Below are positions 34,479 through 48,206 of a stretch of 64,000 nt of DNA, piece by piece. The notes beneath the pieces were generated by a model, which saw only the letters and a list, made by a program, of their open reading frames with translations, made no database searches and was not told the DNA's origin. Origin of the DNA: Ecdyonurus torrentis (taxonomy: Eukaryota; Arthropoda; Insecta; Ephemeroptera; Heptageniidae); assembly GCA_949318235.1 (NCBI GenBank), contig OX439131.1:10064231-10128230 (forward strand), read 5' to 3'. Position numbers and translations under genes: made by a program. Position 1 is the stretch's first letter. Each line of letters begins with the position of its first letter.

Positions 34479-36540
34479 TAATAAAAATACTCTTTTAGTT
34501 GTCACGATACAAAAATTATCAATATTAAGATTTACCTTGGACGTAAGATTTACGTAGATTTTTTTTTAAGCAGTTTTATGTTATAGTAGATGTTAAATTA
34601 ACTATTTGCCTATATGTATTTCACTTTTATAAAACTGAAGCACCTTCCGGACACAGGGAAACATAATGTTAGATATATATGTGTACAAAATTTGTTCAAA
34701 GTTGATTGCTGGACCTTGTGGTTCACAGTAACGTAAAATGTACTTCGATTGAAACCCCCGCTAGTCATAAATTAGTTTAAGAAATAAAGTACAATGCAAA
34801 ATATTCTCGGTTTGTGTTTGTAAGGACAGATGTATCAACAAAATAGCAGCGTTATCTTTTGAAAAACTATAAAGTTGAGATAACTGAGTTTTCGCAACTA
34901 TGAGAATTTTTCAAAATATAACAGACTTATATTATTGATGAATCCCTTCCATATTCCACAAATCCATGACGTATCAAATGATTTCCAACATATTATTGTA
35001 ATGCAACAATTTGTATCCGCTTGCGTGCGTGGATGCTATAGCTTACAATTAGTTATACTGAGGGAGTGAAGTTCACACCAAAATGTAATAATTTACATGA
35101 GTTTTTTTTTTCTCACTTCACAAAAAGCTATAAACATGTTAATTAAAATAAATATTTTATCTCATGAATTAATTTCAATAGTCAAATATTGTAAAATCTT
35201 TTTTATGTCTAATTTTATATAAAAAAAGTATCATATTACTCTTACAATTTAGAAAAAGATTAAAGTAGATAAAATACGATGATTTTTTTCTTTATGACTC
35301 TAATTTTACTCCAAAACGCGAATAAATAGTTACATAATGGCGTAAATTCTTTTCAATTAAAATATATAATATATTATATATATTAGAGGCTTGAATAGAA
35401 TAGTTAAAAAAAATTATTTGATTCTGTGACATTTAAATAAGTACATAGATTTAGTTCGTTTTTTAAAGCATAATAATACGAAGCAAATAAAATAAACTAT
35501 ACTTTTCTGTTTATATTTTAACTATTTTTTAAAATGATATCGTTTTATTTAATGTATGTTAATTGGTGGAGAAAATTCAATAATTTATCATCATTTTATT
35601 ATACAGGAAAAAAAATCTCTGTACATGTATGTGATTATTTTTTTTCAAACCATGCGAGTATGTACGATGTAAAACAAACATTTATAACTGAATATAAAGT
35701 GACCCAAAACAAATGTCATGTTGGTAATATATTATATATGTGGAAAGAGGAGAAAATATTGATGATGTTATGTTAGCAAAATGAGTAGACTTGTATGCAA
35801 ATTAGTTAATAAATTGACAGTATTTACATTCTACCCAAAACGTACTTTATTAATTTAAAATTATATAAACTCGATATGTCAAATAGATAATTTTGTTATT
35901 TAAAGTAATAAAATTTTTAATTGAATATTGGTATTCTAATTTATTTTATTTTTATCTTTATATTATATTTATTTTAAATTTTTGTTTTTGGTATAATTTG
36001 TATCGTCATTGCATATAGCTTATACATTTTATATATTTTTTTATTTCCTATTAAAGTACTTGAATTTTTTTTATAAATTAAAAGTGCAAACTTTTTAATA
36101 TTTAGACACGCCCCTAAAATATGTAAAAAAAAAAAAAAAAAAAAATCTTCTAGTTGTCAAAAGATGGTTTTAAATAAGTAGAAATTAGATCATGTATTTA
36201 TATTTATAGTTATCAATAAAACTATTATCATTGTATTTTTGTAGTGAGCATAATGATTGTGTTCTTTAAATTTTTAAGGAGAGAAAACAAAAGTTTCTTT
36301 CAAGCTAACACAATGATCTAATTTCTCTTAAAACTGAAAATTTGTTTTGAATATGAAAATCAGGTATGTTAAAAAGTTGATTGTTATAATAATTATAGTT
36401 GATGTTATACGTGTTGGAATGTGGTTTGTTAAGGATGAAATTATAAATTAAGTTTTTTACCCTGCAAAAGGATGAAAAAAAAAACGTGTTAATGTCACGT
36501 GTGATAAATTTTATTTGCAATGCATCTGTCTCGTTTGACA
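34479..36540. other. AT-rich noncoding stretch, possibly intron of the gene starting at 36.77 kb
   Basis: Unique AT-rich sequence with a poly-A run at 36125-36145. If the first-exon call upstream is right, this would be the start of its first intron. I could not identify a following exon. Confidence 0.5.
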
Positions 36541-36626
36541 CGATCATGCCATCATGTTGTTGAAACTAATTAAGATTTCTGATGAATTGCAGAGAGCAGA
36601 AAGACTTAAATGTGCAGTGGTCTTAC

Positions 36627-36774
36627 CTGAAGTTGCAGAAGCGGCAAGAGCAGGGCCCAGCAGCGCGGCAGACAAAACACCGGCCCACAACATTGCTCGG
36701 GCCAAAAACACATAAGAAGGTGTAGTTGAAAGTCCCCTAGCATGCTTCATCATATTCATCTTAAACTTATTCAT
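36627..36774 (-). CDS. probable first coding exon of a secreted or membrane protein (partial)
   Basis: The exon encodes 49 residues plus one base. It begins at an ATG with A at -3 and ends at a consensus splice donor CAG|GTAAGA (donor GT at 36626-36625), leaving a phase-1 intron. After a basic start (MNKFKMNMMKHAR), residues 28-45 form an uninterrupted hydrophobic core, AMLWAGVLSAALLGPALA. It is followed by ASATS, a good signal-peptidase context. Phase-1 introns just after a signal peptide are common in secreted proteins. The exon sits at the edge of a GC-rich island that looks like its promoter. In-frame reading past the donor soon meets a stop, as expected for intron. Met6, Met8 or Met9 are alternative starts. 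The protein family cannot be named from a signal peptide, and later exons were not found. Confidence 0.6.
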
Positions 36775-37240
36775 GTTTCACCAAAACATAAGATCTGAAA
36801 AGATCGCGTCTCGTGTTTGTGTGCTGCAGCGAAATTGAAAAGACACGTGCTAGTGTTGGCAAAGCGCGCAGCTAACTGAAACTAGAAGAGGGAGCGTCCA
36901 CATTTCGTCCCGCGGCACTCGGGTGGTAGCTGAGTGTGCGCGTGCTCTGTGTTCCGCGGGAGGCGCACAAGGCAAGACCGACCAGTCACCGACACTCGGG
37001 CAAATCTTGGAGAACCAATCACACATCAGAATGAGGTGGAGGGTGAGACTTCCACCCACCTTCACGTCACACATGTGTATGGTAGCCAGCACCGCCACCG
37101 CGAGGCACCACCAGGACACCACCGGGACACCACTGAGGACACCGCTAGGGCACCGCAGAGTGGCATTCAACACCCGAGAAACCTCAAAACTTTACCGCAA
37201 CTTGGCGTTGAGACACGCCGACGTCACGTCTGCACTTCAA
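36775..37240 (-). promoter_or_regulatory. GC-rich, CpG-containing promoter island
   Basis: This is the most GC-rich stretch in the window, directly upstream of the signal-peptide exon. On the minus strand it contains TCAGTT near 36873-36878, matching the arthropod initiator TCAKTY, and CACGTG (an E-box) at about 36843-36848. A TGACGTCA-like GACGTCAC lies near 37220. A GGACACCAC-type short repeat at 37114-37160 makes long frames on both strands. I read those as composition effects, though a divergent transcript cannot be excluded. Confidence 0.5.
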
Positions 37241-39469
37241 TTCTTATTTTTTTTATTTATTTTTTTCCACTGGCTTTTGCTTTGTTTTTTCATTCTTACA
37301 CTTCACACTATAATACCAAAAGAAAATATATTTGGAAAGTCTTCACACTTCACTTTTCTATATACCATCAAAATGCATTAGAATAAGAAGATTTAGGGTT
37401 TTTCTGGCTTTGCTTGTTTTTCACAACATTGAAATTTTTTATTTATATAAAATTTCATAAACAGATTTTTATACATCAAATACGCGTATAAAATGAATGT
37501 TAAATCTTACTAGAATATTGCCACCATTACTAGCCATTGAAATTTATATTTGTCTCATCAATGCTCATTGATACCTTTAAAAATACAGTATACGTGATTA
37601 TTTCTGTCTTAAGATTATATGCAAAACTTCTTTGATGCTTATTGATGAAACAAAAGATTTTTTTTCCTTGTCACTTGATTGAATGCGTAAATTTGGCACT
37701 ATTAAGCGTATTTAAATCATTTCGATAGAATTGAAAGAGAAGAATGCAAAGAAGATTTACTCTCTCAGATAAAGTATTATTATAATTTATGATCGAAGTT
37801 GCAGTTTAAATTTACAGTACAAGTTTACATTATTATATTATACTATATAATATACATACAAGAATGCACCTTAAATAGTTCATATTTTACGCAAGTATGG
37901 TTGCCATATTTTTGCCATACTTATTCCAAATTGTATGGCTTCAAAATTGTACTATTAAATTCTATTTTAAATATTGCTGATTAAAACATCACCAGTTACA
38001 ATTTTCTACGAATTTGTGCCAGCAATTCCCATAAGTAAGAGCTCCTAAATTTAAAAAAAGGAAAAATATGTAAATCAATTGAAAAATTCAATCAAATAAA
38101 AATATGATTTAAATTTATAGAAATTGTAAATTTAACACTGCAGTAGGTAGCTTTAGTGTTATTTTTTTTTTAATGCAAAGTGTTGTAAAATTGTCAGTAC
38201 TTAAAATGAAATTTTAATTCGTATATATGTACATTAAAATTTAATGAGATACGTAAAAGAAAAATACATAAAATGAAGTATTTTATATTCAAAGCTATAT
38301 AGATAAGATTTAAAATAGGTGTTTAAAATTAATAAAAAAAAGATGAGATAAGTCTTGCTGATTGTTGACAGTGCTATTCGAGAACATGAGATTATTTTTA
38401 GTGTTAAATATTCAATGTTAACATTTTTCGTCAACATTCAATCATAAGTTAAGGGGGTTCATTACTAGAAACATCGAATGAATACAAAATCTTAAAACTA
38501 ACTTTCAGTTAACTTTTGTAACTTTTGTTTTTACAAACATATGCATAAAATAAGTTATTGTGTTTTAATTTTTTTATTTTAAAATGTCAATAACTTATAT
38601 CTAATTCTGACATATGTACAGTACAATAAAAAATTAATCTCAAGTCCCATTCATTACATGTCTATAGATTTGAGAATTTTCGCGTTCTATTAGTATTCTA
38701 CTTTACTTAACAAGTCTGATCTTTTACGTACTATTTGTCTATGGTTTTTGTAACTTCATGTAATTATTTACAATTAAATATAAAAAGAAATCTAAACCAA
38801 TAAAAAGCAGAAATATTAATGATAATAATAATTACATATTTCATTATATTGCCAGACTAAAGCAACCAGTAAGCAAACTTATATTTTTTTTAAATCATTT
38901 TTCTTATTTATTTTCACTTCGGATTTCAAATTAACTTCTTTTGATCTTTGTTATTAAAACTATTTTTATTGAATAGTACATTCTATATGTTGTACGTATA
39001 GTTAGCTGCTTGTCATATTTCAATTTCCTACTATGCTACTCTTTGTATCTAATTGAAGCTGTATAAAACTTCTATAGTACTGTGTGTATTATATATATAT
39101 ATATATATATATAAATATACAATTCTACTTTGGAAAATTATACTTTTAATGTCAGAGGACCACGCAAGTGGGTGGGTATGACCTCTAAATAAAAAGCTTT
39201 TTATTATTAGTTTTTGCGTTATGTTGTTTTTTTCTTTGTCGTTCAATTTCAAATTTTATTTGTTTTTTTGAATTTCAATGGAATTTCAATAAAGTCCAAA
39301 TTTTTTTGTTTACTAGACAAACAACTGAATAAAGCTTTAATTTCTTCTATTATTTTGCTGAAATATTTATTTGTGCTTATTATTATTATTATTATTATTT
39401 TGCGTAACATTTTGCCAATAGTCAGTGCATTGCGGCAATATAGTGAAGAAATTTACTGCATCAGTTTAA

Positions 39470-39514
<45 letters not shown>

Positions 39515-40219
39515 GCACAAGGATATATTTTTAAAAAAATCTTTCAAGATTTGCAATGTTTTCCTTAAAAAATAGTACTTTTAGTATAAAAATGTTTATT
39601 GTTTCTAAATATGTTTTGAATCAAGTTACCAAGGTTTGGGGAAAAAATAAATAATAAGACTAAAGTTATTTAATGTAAAAAGATTATTAGCATATTTTTA
39701 GAATAATTTTAAAAATAAAGAAATGGATGTGATGAAATACGTATAATGTTAAGTGTTATGTTACCTATGTGTACTACAATATGTCTAATAATAATAATAA
39801 AACGTACTTTTTTTCTTAAATAAAATTATATCAAGAAGTCAGTTGAAACGTTTACACATACTGTACATTTATTCTATTAATACTCTTTTTAGCACAAAAG
39901 ATTCAATAACAAAACGCTTATAGAAACCTAGCTTATTTTATCTCATGCATTCTTATACAGTGTTAATTATCATTATATAATCTTTAGAATTGCAGTCTAC
40001 AGAATAAACGTTTTTTTATCATTCAATGTGATCAAATTGTTGAAATAAATAGCATTGATACAGTTTAATTTTCTGAATTCTGAAAATATAATTATCAACA
40101 GAAAGCGCCTACAATGTATTTTTATAAGCATCAAGTTATATTTCTGTGTTCAAAAGTTTGTTGTCAAATAATATTCCATCACATTTGATAAAAATGAGAA
40201 AAGTTGTATAGAAAAAGAA
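37241..40219. other. AT-rich noncoding stretch
   Basis: A (TA)n tract lies at 39090-39112, (ATT)n near 39376-39400 and poly-T at 39472-39509. No coding exon is recognised. Confidence 0.65.
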
Positions 40220-40480
40220 AAAGTGTGTGTGCGTGTGGTTCTGGTGCATGTGTAACCGAAGACGACAAAAAGTCAAGAAGATGAAAGTAGAAAATAATCT
40301 TAGTTGTGAAAAGTGTATAGAATACAAAACGAGACGTAGGGGTGGATTAATCTTGATAGCATCTGCTGTTATGGCCCCAGACACATTTATTCGCAGAGAT
40401 GAAAGTCAGTTGTATATGGGGGAGGGGAGGGGGGTGAGCTCAAGGGAGGGAGGGGGTGAGTAACTATAGCTAGGACACCC
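40220..40480. other. less AT-rich patch with purine-rich end
   Basis: A 78-codon plus-strand frame (40227-40463) reads through a GT run and ends in a GGGAGGG-type purine stretch. The amino-acid order shows no domain, so it is not called as a gene. Confidence 0.35.
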
Positions 40481-42576
40481 CTAGTCAATACTGATGTTAT
40501 TGTCAATTTTTGTTTCTCTTTTTTTTTCCTGTAACTATTTTGACAAAGGTAAGCATGGCCTAATTATATGAATTATATTTTTTTTATAGGCCTATATATA
40601 AACACTTACTATGAATTACTTTACAATAATACTTTTACTTTATTTTAGGACAGTTATGACTTTTTATATGAGATCATCAAGATTAATAATAATATTTTTT
40701 CATTATAATAAAAATAACATTTCATTATTATTTCAGGATTAGAGATTTGATCATTTTAATTGCTCAATACATTATATTTAAGAAATAGTTTAAATTTCAA
40801 ATCAGACATCATATTAACACAAAATTGATAATCGTAAGTAATTTAGTTTAATTAAACTACAGGGTAAGTAATGGTAAAATAAAACATATAAATAAACCAA
40901 ACAGATAACAGTTTTCTAGAAACTATTTGGCCCCCTTAACGACAACCAATGATGTTTCATTACGAAACTTGTTTGTTTATTGAAGGAATCTTTAGTTCAT
41001 TCTATAAACTACACACAACTCTTGAGCCAGCATCAAATATTTTTCTTTGTTAAAAACATATGATCACGATGTCATTACCTGTTTACTACGTTTATATTTC
41101 TTCATTTAGAACTTTTAAAAATGAACGAAACTTCACACAAAAAAGTTCCATGTTCAACATGCGACTCACTTTTATCGGCTCAAAAAAAAAAAAAAAAATT
41201 TGAATATGTCTTTTTTTTGGGGGGGGGGGGCAGCCAATCACTGTTAATGAGCCTCACTATACTTTACAGAACAAACTTTTAGTTGAGGCACTCCTTATGT
41301 AGTAAACTACTCTATGAAAATGAAAAGTACAAACAATGTAAGTTATTAAAAAAGCTCTGACACTTTTGATATTTAGTTTGAATGAATCACCAACTAGAAA
41401 ATTTAAACTTAAATAAATAAACCTTTTTCTATATATTAGCACATTTATGCAATTAATATTAGCATAACTATATATAAATTTTTAAAATAGGGGTAAAATG
41501 AATTGTGATTTTGTATTTTGTGGTCTAATAAAAACTTGTACGACCCCTTGTTTTTCATCTCCCTCATAACAAAAATTTCAACCCCTAATAAGAGGGATTT
41601 AAAGCATTGTATTCCCTTGTGTATACATAAAAGCAGAGTCTTGTCAAAATTCAACTCGCGATTCTTTATTGTTAGAGTATGAAATTACATCAGGCAAAAA
41701 TGTTCGCAATACAAGGAATTATTGTTTGTACTTTTTATTTATAGTCAGGTATACAGTTCAAATCAAAGGCAAACATAAACTTTTTTTTTTCTTTTTAAAT
41801 TTTTTATTCCTTATGTCAGCACTTGTTATTTTTCAAAACAGAAAAAAAAAGTCAGATCATTGAAATGTTTGATTGCTTGCTGATTATTATTATTATTTTT
41901 TTTCTTTTATAGCTTCAATTAAATTTATAAGTAGTGATTAGAAAATATGTTATAATCATAATGAACATAAAAAAATATATATATATTTTTTAATATTACT
42001 TTTATACTTTCAGGCAGTTCTAATGAACCATCATTTATACAATAAGAAATAGACTTCCATATTTTCTTTTTTTCAGAGTTGGATATAATTTAAAATGTAA
42101 ATTATATTAATCACACGATACAATAATAAATTGAAGTTCCATTAGAAGCATTTTATGCAATCTAATTTATTGCAAATTAAAAACATTGCACAATTAAACG
42201 GAGCATCAAAATGTTATTAGTATACTATTAAATATCAAATTCCTCTTTTTTTTTTCTTTTTTTTTACATTATATAATATATTGGACTGTCAGTTATGAAA
42301 TAGTAACACAAAAATATTTTCAAGGAACTTTGTTCATTTCTTTGAGATTTCATATTTAAATTTAACGATTTATACTGATTATTTGTTAAATAATTTATTT
42401 AAAAATTACGCTTTTAAGCAAATTATAAGGAATACAGTTCACTTGAGAAAAGTTATTAATAAAAAATAATAATTTGCAAGTTGTGAGAACTTGACAGCTC
42501 CATTGTATAAAACCTCCACCAGAAATGAGATATAAATTATATAACTATAATTATTATAACTTATAATACTTGCATT
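40481..42576. other. AT-rich noncoding stretch
   Basis: A poly-A run at 41184-41198 and a poly-G run at 41219-41230 are the only marked features. Confidence 0.65.
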
Positions 42577-42578
42577 TA

Positions 42579-42698
42579 CAGCTCTGGCCAAAAGTTCCCG
42601 AATGATCTGCCTAGGCATTTCGCAACCACACTAGGTTATCTTTATGAGGAAACGCAGCGGTCGTGGATGTCCCGTTCGGGAACTTTTGTCCAGAGCTG
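42579..42698. mobile_element. 120-bp TA-flanked MITE, Tc1/mariner-like ends
   Basis: The ends are inverted repeats of about 23 bp, CAGCTCTGG...AAAAGTTCCCGAA against the complement of TTCGGGAACTTTTGTCCAGAGCTG, with one mismatch. TA dinucleotides lie immediately outside on both sides (42577-42578 and 42699-42700), as expected for TA target duplication. The start CAG-CTCTGG resembles Tc1-type termini. At 120 bp it cannot encode a transposase, so it would have been moved in trans. The well-preserved ends suggest a fairly young copy. Confidence 0.8.
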
Positions 42699-42700
42699 TA

Positions 42701-44742
42701 CAGTATTGCAGCTTCCAAAAGTCAATCTTTTAAATTTTTGAGTGTTTAAAATCATGTTCTAATCTATTCTCTTAGGTTCTCAGATAGAAAAATGATATTG
42801 TAAATTATTCTGATAGAGCTTAAATTTTTTTTTTATTAAATATATTTTTTTTTTCAATGTTTAATGTTATTTTGAAAATAAATATTTTACGCATCCCATT
42901 AACTTTTGATAGAACTGCCACCAAGTTTTGGAAAGTTTATTTTTATTACCTGTCGTTGAAACTTTAAAATATAAATAAAATTACGTAAAAAAAAAACACG
43001 TAAGAAAAAAAAAGTAAATGAAAAGACAAATTAAATAAAAAACTTTATTTTTTTTCAGAGACATAATTTAATTGAAAAGCAAGGTAAATGAATTGCTTGA
43101 ATAATTTTCTTTGTAAATTTTTAAACAAATATTATCATCCCTTTTGTAATTAAAGAATGCTTAGTACAGTATTAAAAACAAACTTCTAAATATGTGTTAT
43201 GGTAAAAATTTACTTATTTTATTTCATGTGTTTATTATGTTAAAAACAATACCCAATTAGTAGTGTGTAAATTGAAAATTCATGCGGTGAGTTTCCCTTG
43301 ATTTTTTTATTATTATTATATTTTTTTTTATTGGAACGAAGCAGTACATAAAATTATTCCTCGACATCAATATAATAAAGAGTGGAAATTTTGCAGAATA
43401 AATTATCGCTGACTAATATGGAAAATATAAATTTGCATACGAAGCAAAATTTTAGAATAACGTATTATATTTATATAGGCTTTATCTTTTAACTTTTTGC
43501 CCATGTGTAAGTGCATACAAGGAGAAAGCTACAGCGTTCATTTTTTAAGTATATACACAAAACTTTTTTAATAAGGGGATTTTTTTGATACATTAAAATG
43601 ATGCGTTAGAGGGTTTGGAGATTAAAATAAGATGAAACCAAGGGACCAGCAGCGTATATGTATACCCTAGAATATTTTAAAAATTAATATAAAGAGCGTA
43701 ACATATTATCTCTTTGAAAAACATTATTTTTTTGTTATTAGATTTTTGAGTTACAAAGCCTAATCAAGTTAGGAATTTCAAGGATTATAGTTTTAGTTGC
43801 ACAGATGAAGGGGAGTAAATGACTAATGATAGAACAAAAGTTTCTCTAGTCAAAAAGTTAAGTCTGACATTGGCCAAAAGAAACCGTGGAATTAATATAA
43901 ACGCAGATACTGAATATAAAATATGAAAATCAAAGCAATATCATTCATTTCTTCGTTTCTCAAGTTAGAGAGGTATTGGTAATGGAATTATTTACTAAAT
44001 AGGATAATTATATTCATCTTTAGTAAAATACAAGATTTATTTTTAAAATAACTACTTTAAGCAGTGGTATAATTATGTATATGTAACGATATCAATCCTA
44101 TTTATTTTATAATTCAAATGATTTAAATCCCTGTCAAAATACACAATCTGTAATTTTCTTCTTTTGTTTACCTTTTTTTGTCTTTTTATCTAAAGAAAAA
44201 AAAAGAAGAAGAAGAATGAAACAAGGAAAAAAAAAAGTTAGGTATAATTCAGAAATACGATGAAAGAGAGTCAAGACATAAGATGTTTGTGAGGAGGACT
44301 TTGATGCGAGAGGGGAAAACTCAATTAACGGCGGCTTGTGTCGGCAAGTTTTTACTTAGAGGGTGATCTAATGCTGTATACTTCTATAATTACATTACGT
44401 CTAATATCTTCCTTTTATGAGAATTCTTGTTGCAATATCAATACATTAAATGTAACATCAATGTACATACATATAGTTTTTATAGTATTATCTTGAAAGA
44501 AATTCGAAATAATTACATAGAATTCAAGTAGGGTAACTATACATTATAGTATTTTTAATTAATTATATATATCATGAAAATAAATTCTTGTTTTATAAAA
44601 CATTTGTAATTTACGTTGGGTTTTTGTATTATTTACCATAAAGAACACATACTGCAACATTTTCATATCTTGTATCATACAAAAATATCTTCTGTGATAC
44701 ATGTTTACAATACAACAGATTATGTGATGTATAATTAGCAGT
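42701..44742. other. AT-rich noncoding stretch
   Basis: Unique AT-rich sequence with A/T runs and a purine-rich AAGAAGAAGAAG patch near 44196-44216. No gene. Confidence 0.65.
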
Positions 44743-44755
44743 TTTAAATTTTCAA
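44743..44755 (+). repeat. left target-site duplication of the SINE
   Basis: TTTAAATTTTCAA is repeated exactly at 45101-45113. Confidence 0.9.
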
Positions 44756-45100
44756 GAGCGCAGCCTAATCGCGTTGTCTGAACCGGTTCCCGTTGAATCA
44801 CCGAAGTTAAGCAACATCGAGCGTGGTAAGTTCTTGGATGGGTAAAACTGAACAAAGACTGGCAACGTGGCTGTGCTGGAAGTTTGACTACTGCTTGCTA
44901 ACGCAAGTGCTGTCAACTCTTGGTTTACCAAGAGTCAGTGGTCCGGGTTGCACAGATCTGGTAGTCAAGCCCAGAAGAGTGTGATAACGGGTTGAGCCTG
45001 AGATCTGGTAAGCCTCAGATCATATTTTAGAAGCCCATACTGAAAAGGTTTAATCCTGGCCTACACCGAAAGGTATTATGGCGTCATGATGCTTACCTGC
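44756..45100 (+). mobile_element. 5S-rRNA-derived SINE (SINE3-type head), 345 bp
   Basis: The first ~120 bp resemble 5S rRNA over its internal promoter. CCGGTT, ATCACCGAAGTTAAGCAAC (A-box region, about 44798-44816) and GTTCTTGGATGGGT (C box, 44830-44843) occur in correct order and spacing. A 5S-derived internal pol III promoter defines SINE3-type elements. The ~220-bp body is unrelated to 5S and contains three compact hairpins. The 3' end has no poly-A tail, so mobilisation by a LINE that recognises the tail sequence is possible. Perfect 13-bp target-site duplications bound the unit. Body sequence plus duplications exclude a plain 5S gene or pseudogene. Confidence 0.88.
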
Positions 45101-45113
45101 TTTAAATTTTCAA
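45101..45113 (+). repeat. right target-site duplication of the SINE
   Basis: An exact 13-bp copy of 44743-44755. Confidence 0.9.
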
Positions 45114-46529
<1,416 letters not shown>

Positions 46530-46861
46530 ATATAGCTACTCTGTTAATCCTGACACTCGTTGTATATAATCAACTCTCTTCCTTTGCGTTTTGTTAAATT
46601 ATACAAGTATCTACTGGGGCAAAAGGACGTTGTAAATGTCTTCAAATGAATATTTAACACCAAATATTGCCCTGCTAATCAAGTTAATATGCAAATACCA
46701 TATCACTTTATAATAAAGTTAAACATTATAAACTCGTCTGCTTTTTATAATACTAAAAAATCTTTGGTATGTAAATATCATATATCTATTTATAGAAAAA
46801 ATATGATTTCATGAATATATAGGTAAAAAAATTATAATATATATCTCATTTTGGATTACGC

Positions 46862-46863
<2 letters not shown>

Positions 46864-46900
<37 letters not shown>
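46864..46900. repeat. (CT)n microsatellite
   Basis: About 18 CT units. Confidence 0.95.
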
Positions 46901-46904
<4 letters not shown>

Positions 46905-48155
46905 TACATATTATAGTGTATCATTATGTGAAAAATGAAATTTTTAATAAAACGTTGCTGAAAATAATCGATACTTTAACTTATTTATTTAACATAAATG
47001 AATTTATTTTTGATTAGTATTATATAGATGAATGACAGAAACTGAATTCACCTTCTAGTTGCGAAATTTGTTAATGAGTTTTTAACGTTATTTTTAAATA
47101 GTAGTTTTAAAAATATATATATAAATAAACTTATAAGGAATTATAAAATATTTTTTGAGAATACTGCAACGAAAAAAAAAAAAAGTACTATAGGACTTTA
47201 AGTTGTAGCTTATATTCAATGCCTATGGGATTATCATGGTACTAAACAACAAATAACTAATTGTGAATTTACTATGATGTAACCTTTTACCTTGTGTATA
47301 CATACGCAATTTTCACTATTAAATTCTAATTATAATTCATTGCAACCTATTAATGTTATGGCAATATAAATTACTATTTTAATCAGTGATGTAAAAATAT
47401 ATATCTTAATTGGAAAAAAAAATTAATAATAATATCGTTCAGGCTTTTAAAATTTATAATTATTACTTATAATTAAATTGGATTCTTAATATTTTTTTAT
47501 CTTATTATTTTTTTTTACGTAAAGTTAAAATCATATTTTTAATAAGTAAAAGTTTTAATAAGCTGTATGTATTATAATCAGAGGAACATGTCATCGTCAT
47601 ATTAAAATCCAATAAGCTTATCTCTTCTAAACCTGTACAAAAATAACAGAGTATAATGAAGTCAATTTAGATTATGTCTTCAGACACCATGTTGAATAAT
47701 ATTAGGTAAACATCAGACTTTTTAATCTTACTTCTTGAGAAATTTTATTCAAAAAAAATTACTTAAAATTATAATTTTATATTTATTATAAATATTTAAT
47801 TTTCCTAGTTGCAGTTCTGCATAATATATTATAGTTAAATAAAGAGTATTATTTTATACAAAAAATATTCATATATTATATTATAATAGAAGAGAAGAAG
47901 GTATATTATAATATCTATATAGTATAGAGTAAATATTTGTGGGAATAATGGTTAGGTCCAGCTTTTCCAAGTGGGTTTCGGTCTCGGTTAACCAAAGTGT
48001 ATATGTGGGAAGTGATGGCCGTAGGGTGAAGAGAAAGAGGAGTAGCTTCTCAGTTTGCTATGCTAATTTGAATGAACAAGCAAGCCCAAAGCAAAGCAAA
48101 GGCAAACCAGCTTGTGAAGCTTTTCAAAGTGAGACCCTCTTGTTTCAAAACACCA

Positions 48156-48158
<3 letters not shown>
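46901..48158. other. AT-rich stretch with a less AT-rich end
   Basis: The segment 47939-48158 has an open plus-strand frame with ordinary amino-acid variety that then runs into SLSLSL repeat. No splice signal or domain is seen, so it stays unassigned. Confidence 0.45.

Positions 48159-48203
<45 letters not shown>
48159..48203. repeat. (CT)n microsatellite
   Basis: About 22 CT units. Confidence 0.96.

Positions 48204-48206
<3 letters not shown>

Noticed and set aside
36923..37381. Two overlapping 150-codon plus-strand frames and a 107-codon minus-strand frame in the GC-rich island
   Set aside because: Stops are rare by composition here. The frames overlap each other in different phases, have no domain and end in low-complexity T-rich sequence. 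A promoter reading explains the region better.
44559..44855. 98-codon minus-strand frame
   Set aside because: Half of it is antisense to the SINE's 5S-like head and the rest is AT-rich flank. No domain.
44761..44880. A functional 5S rRNA gene
   Set aside because: Only the promoter-containing part is 5S-like, the 3' part diverges, and the unit continues into an unrelated body bounded by target-site duplications. That identifies a SINE.
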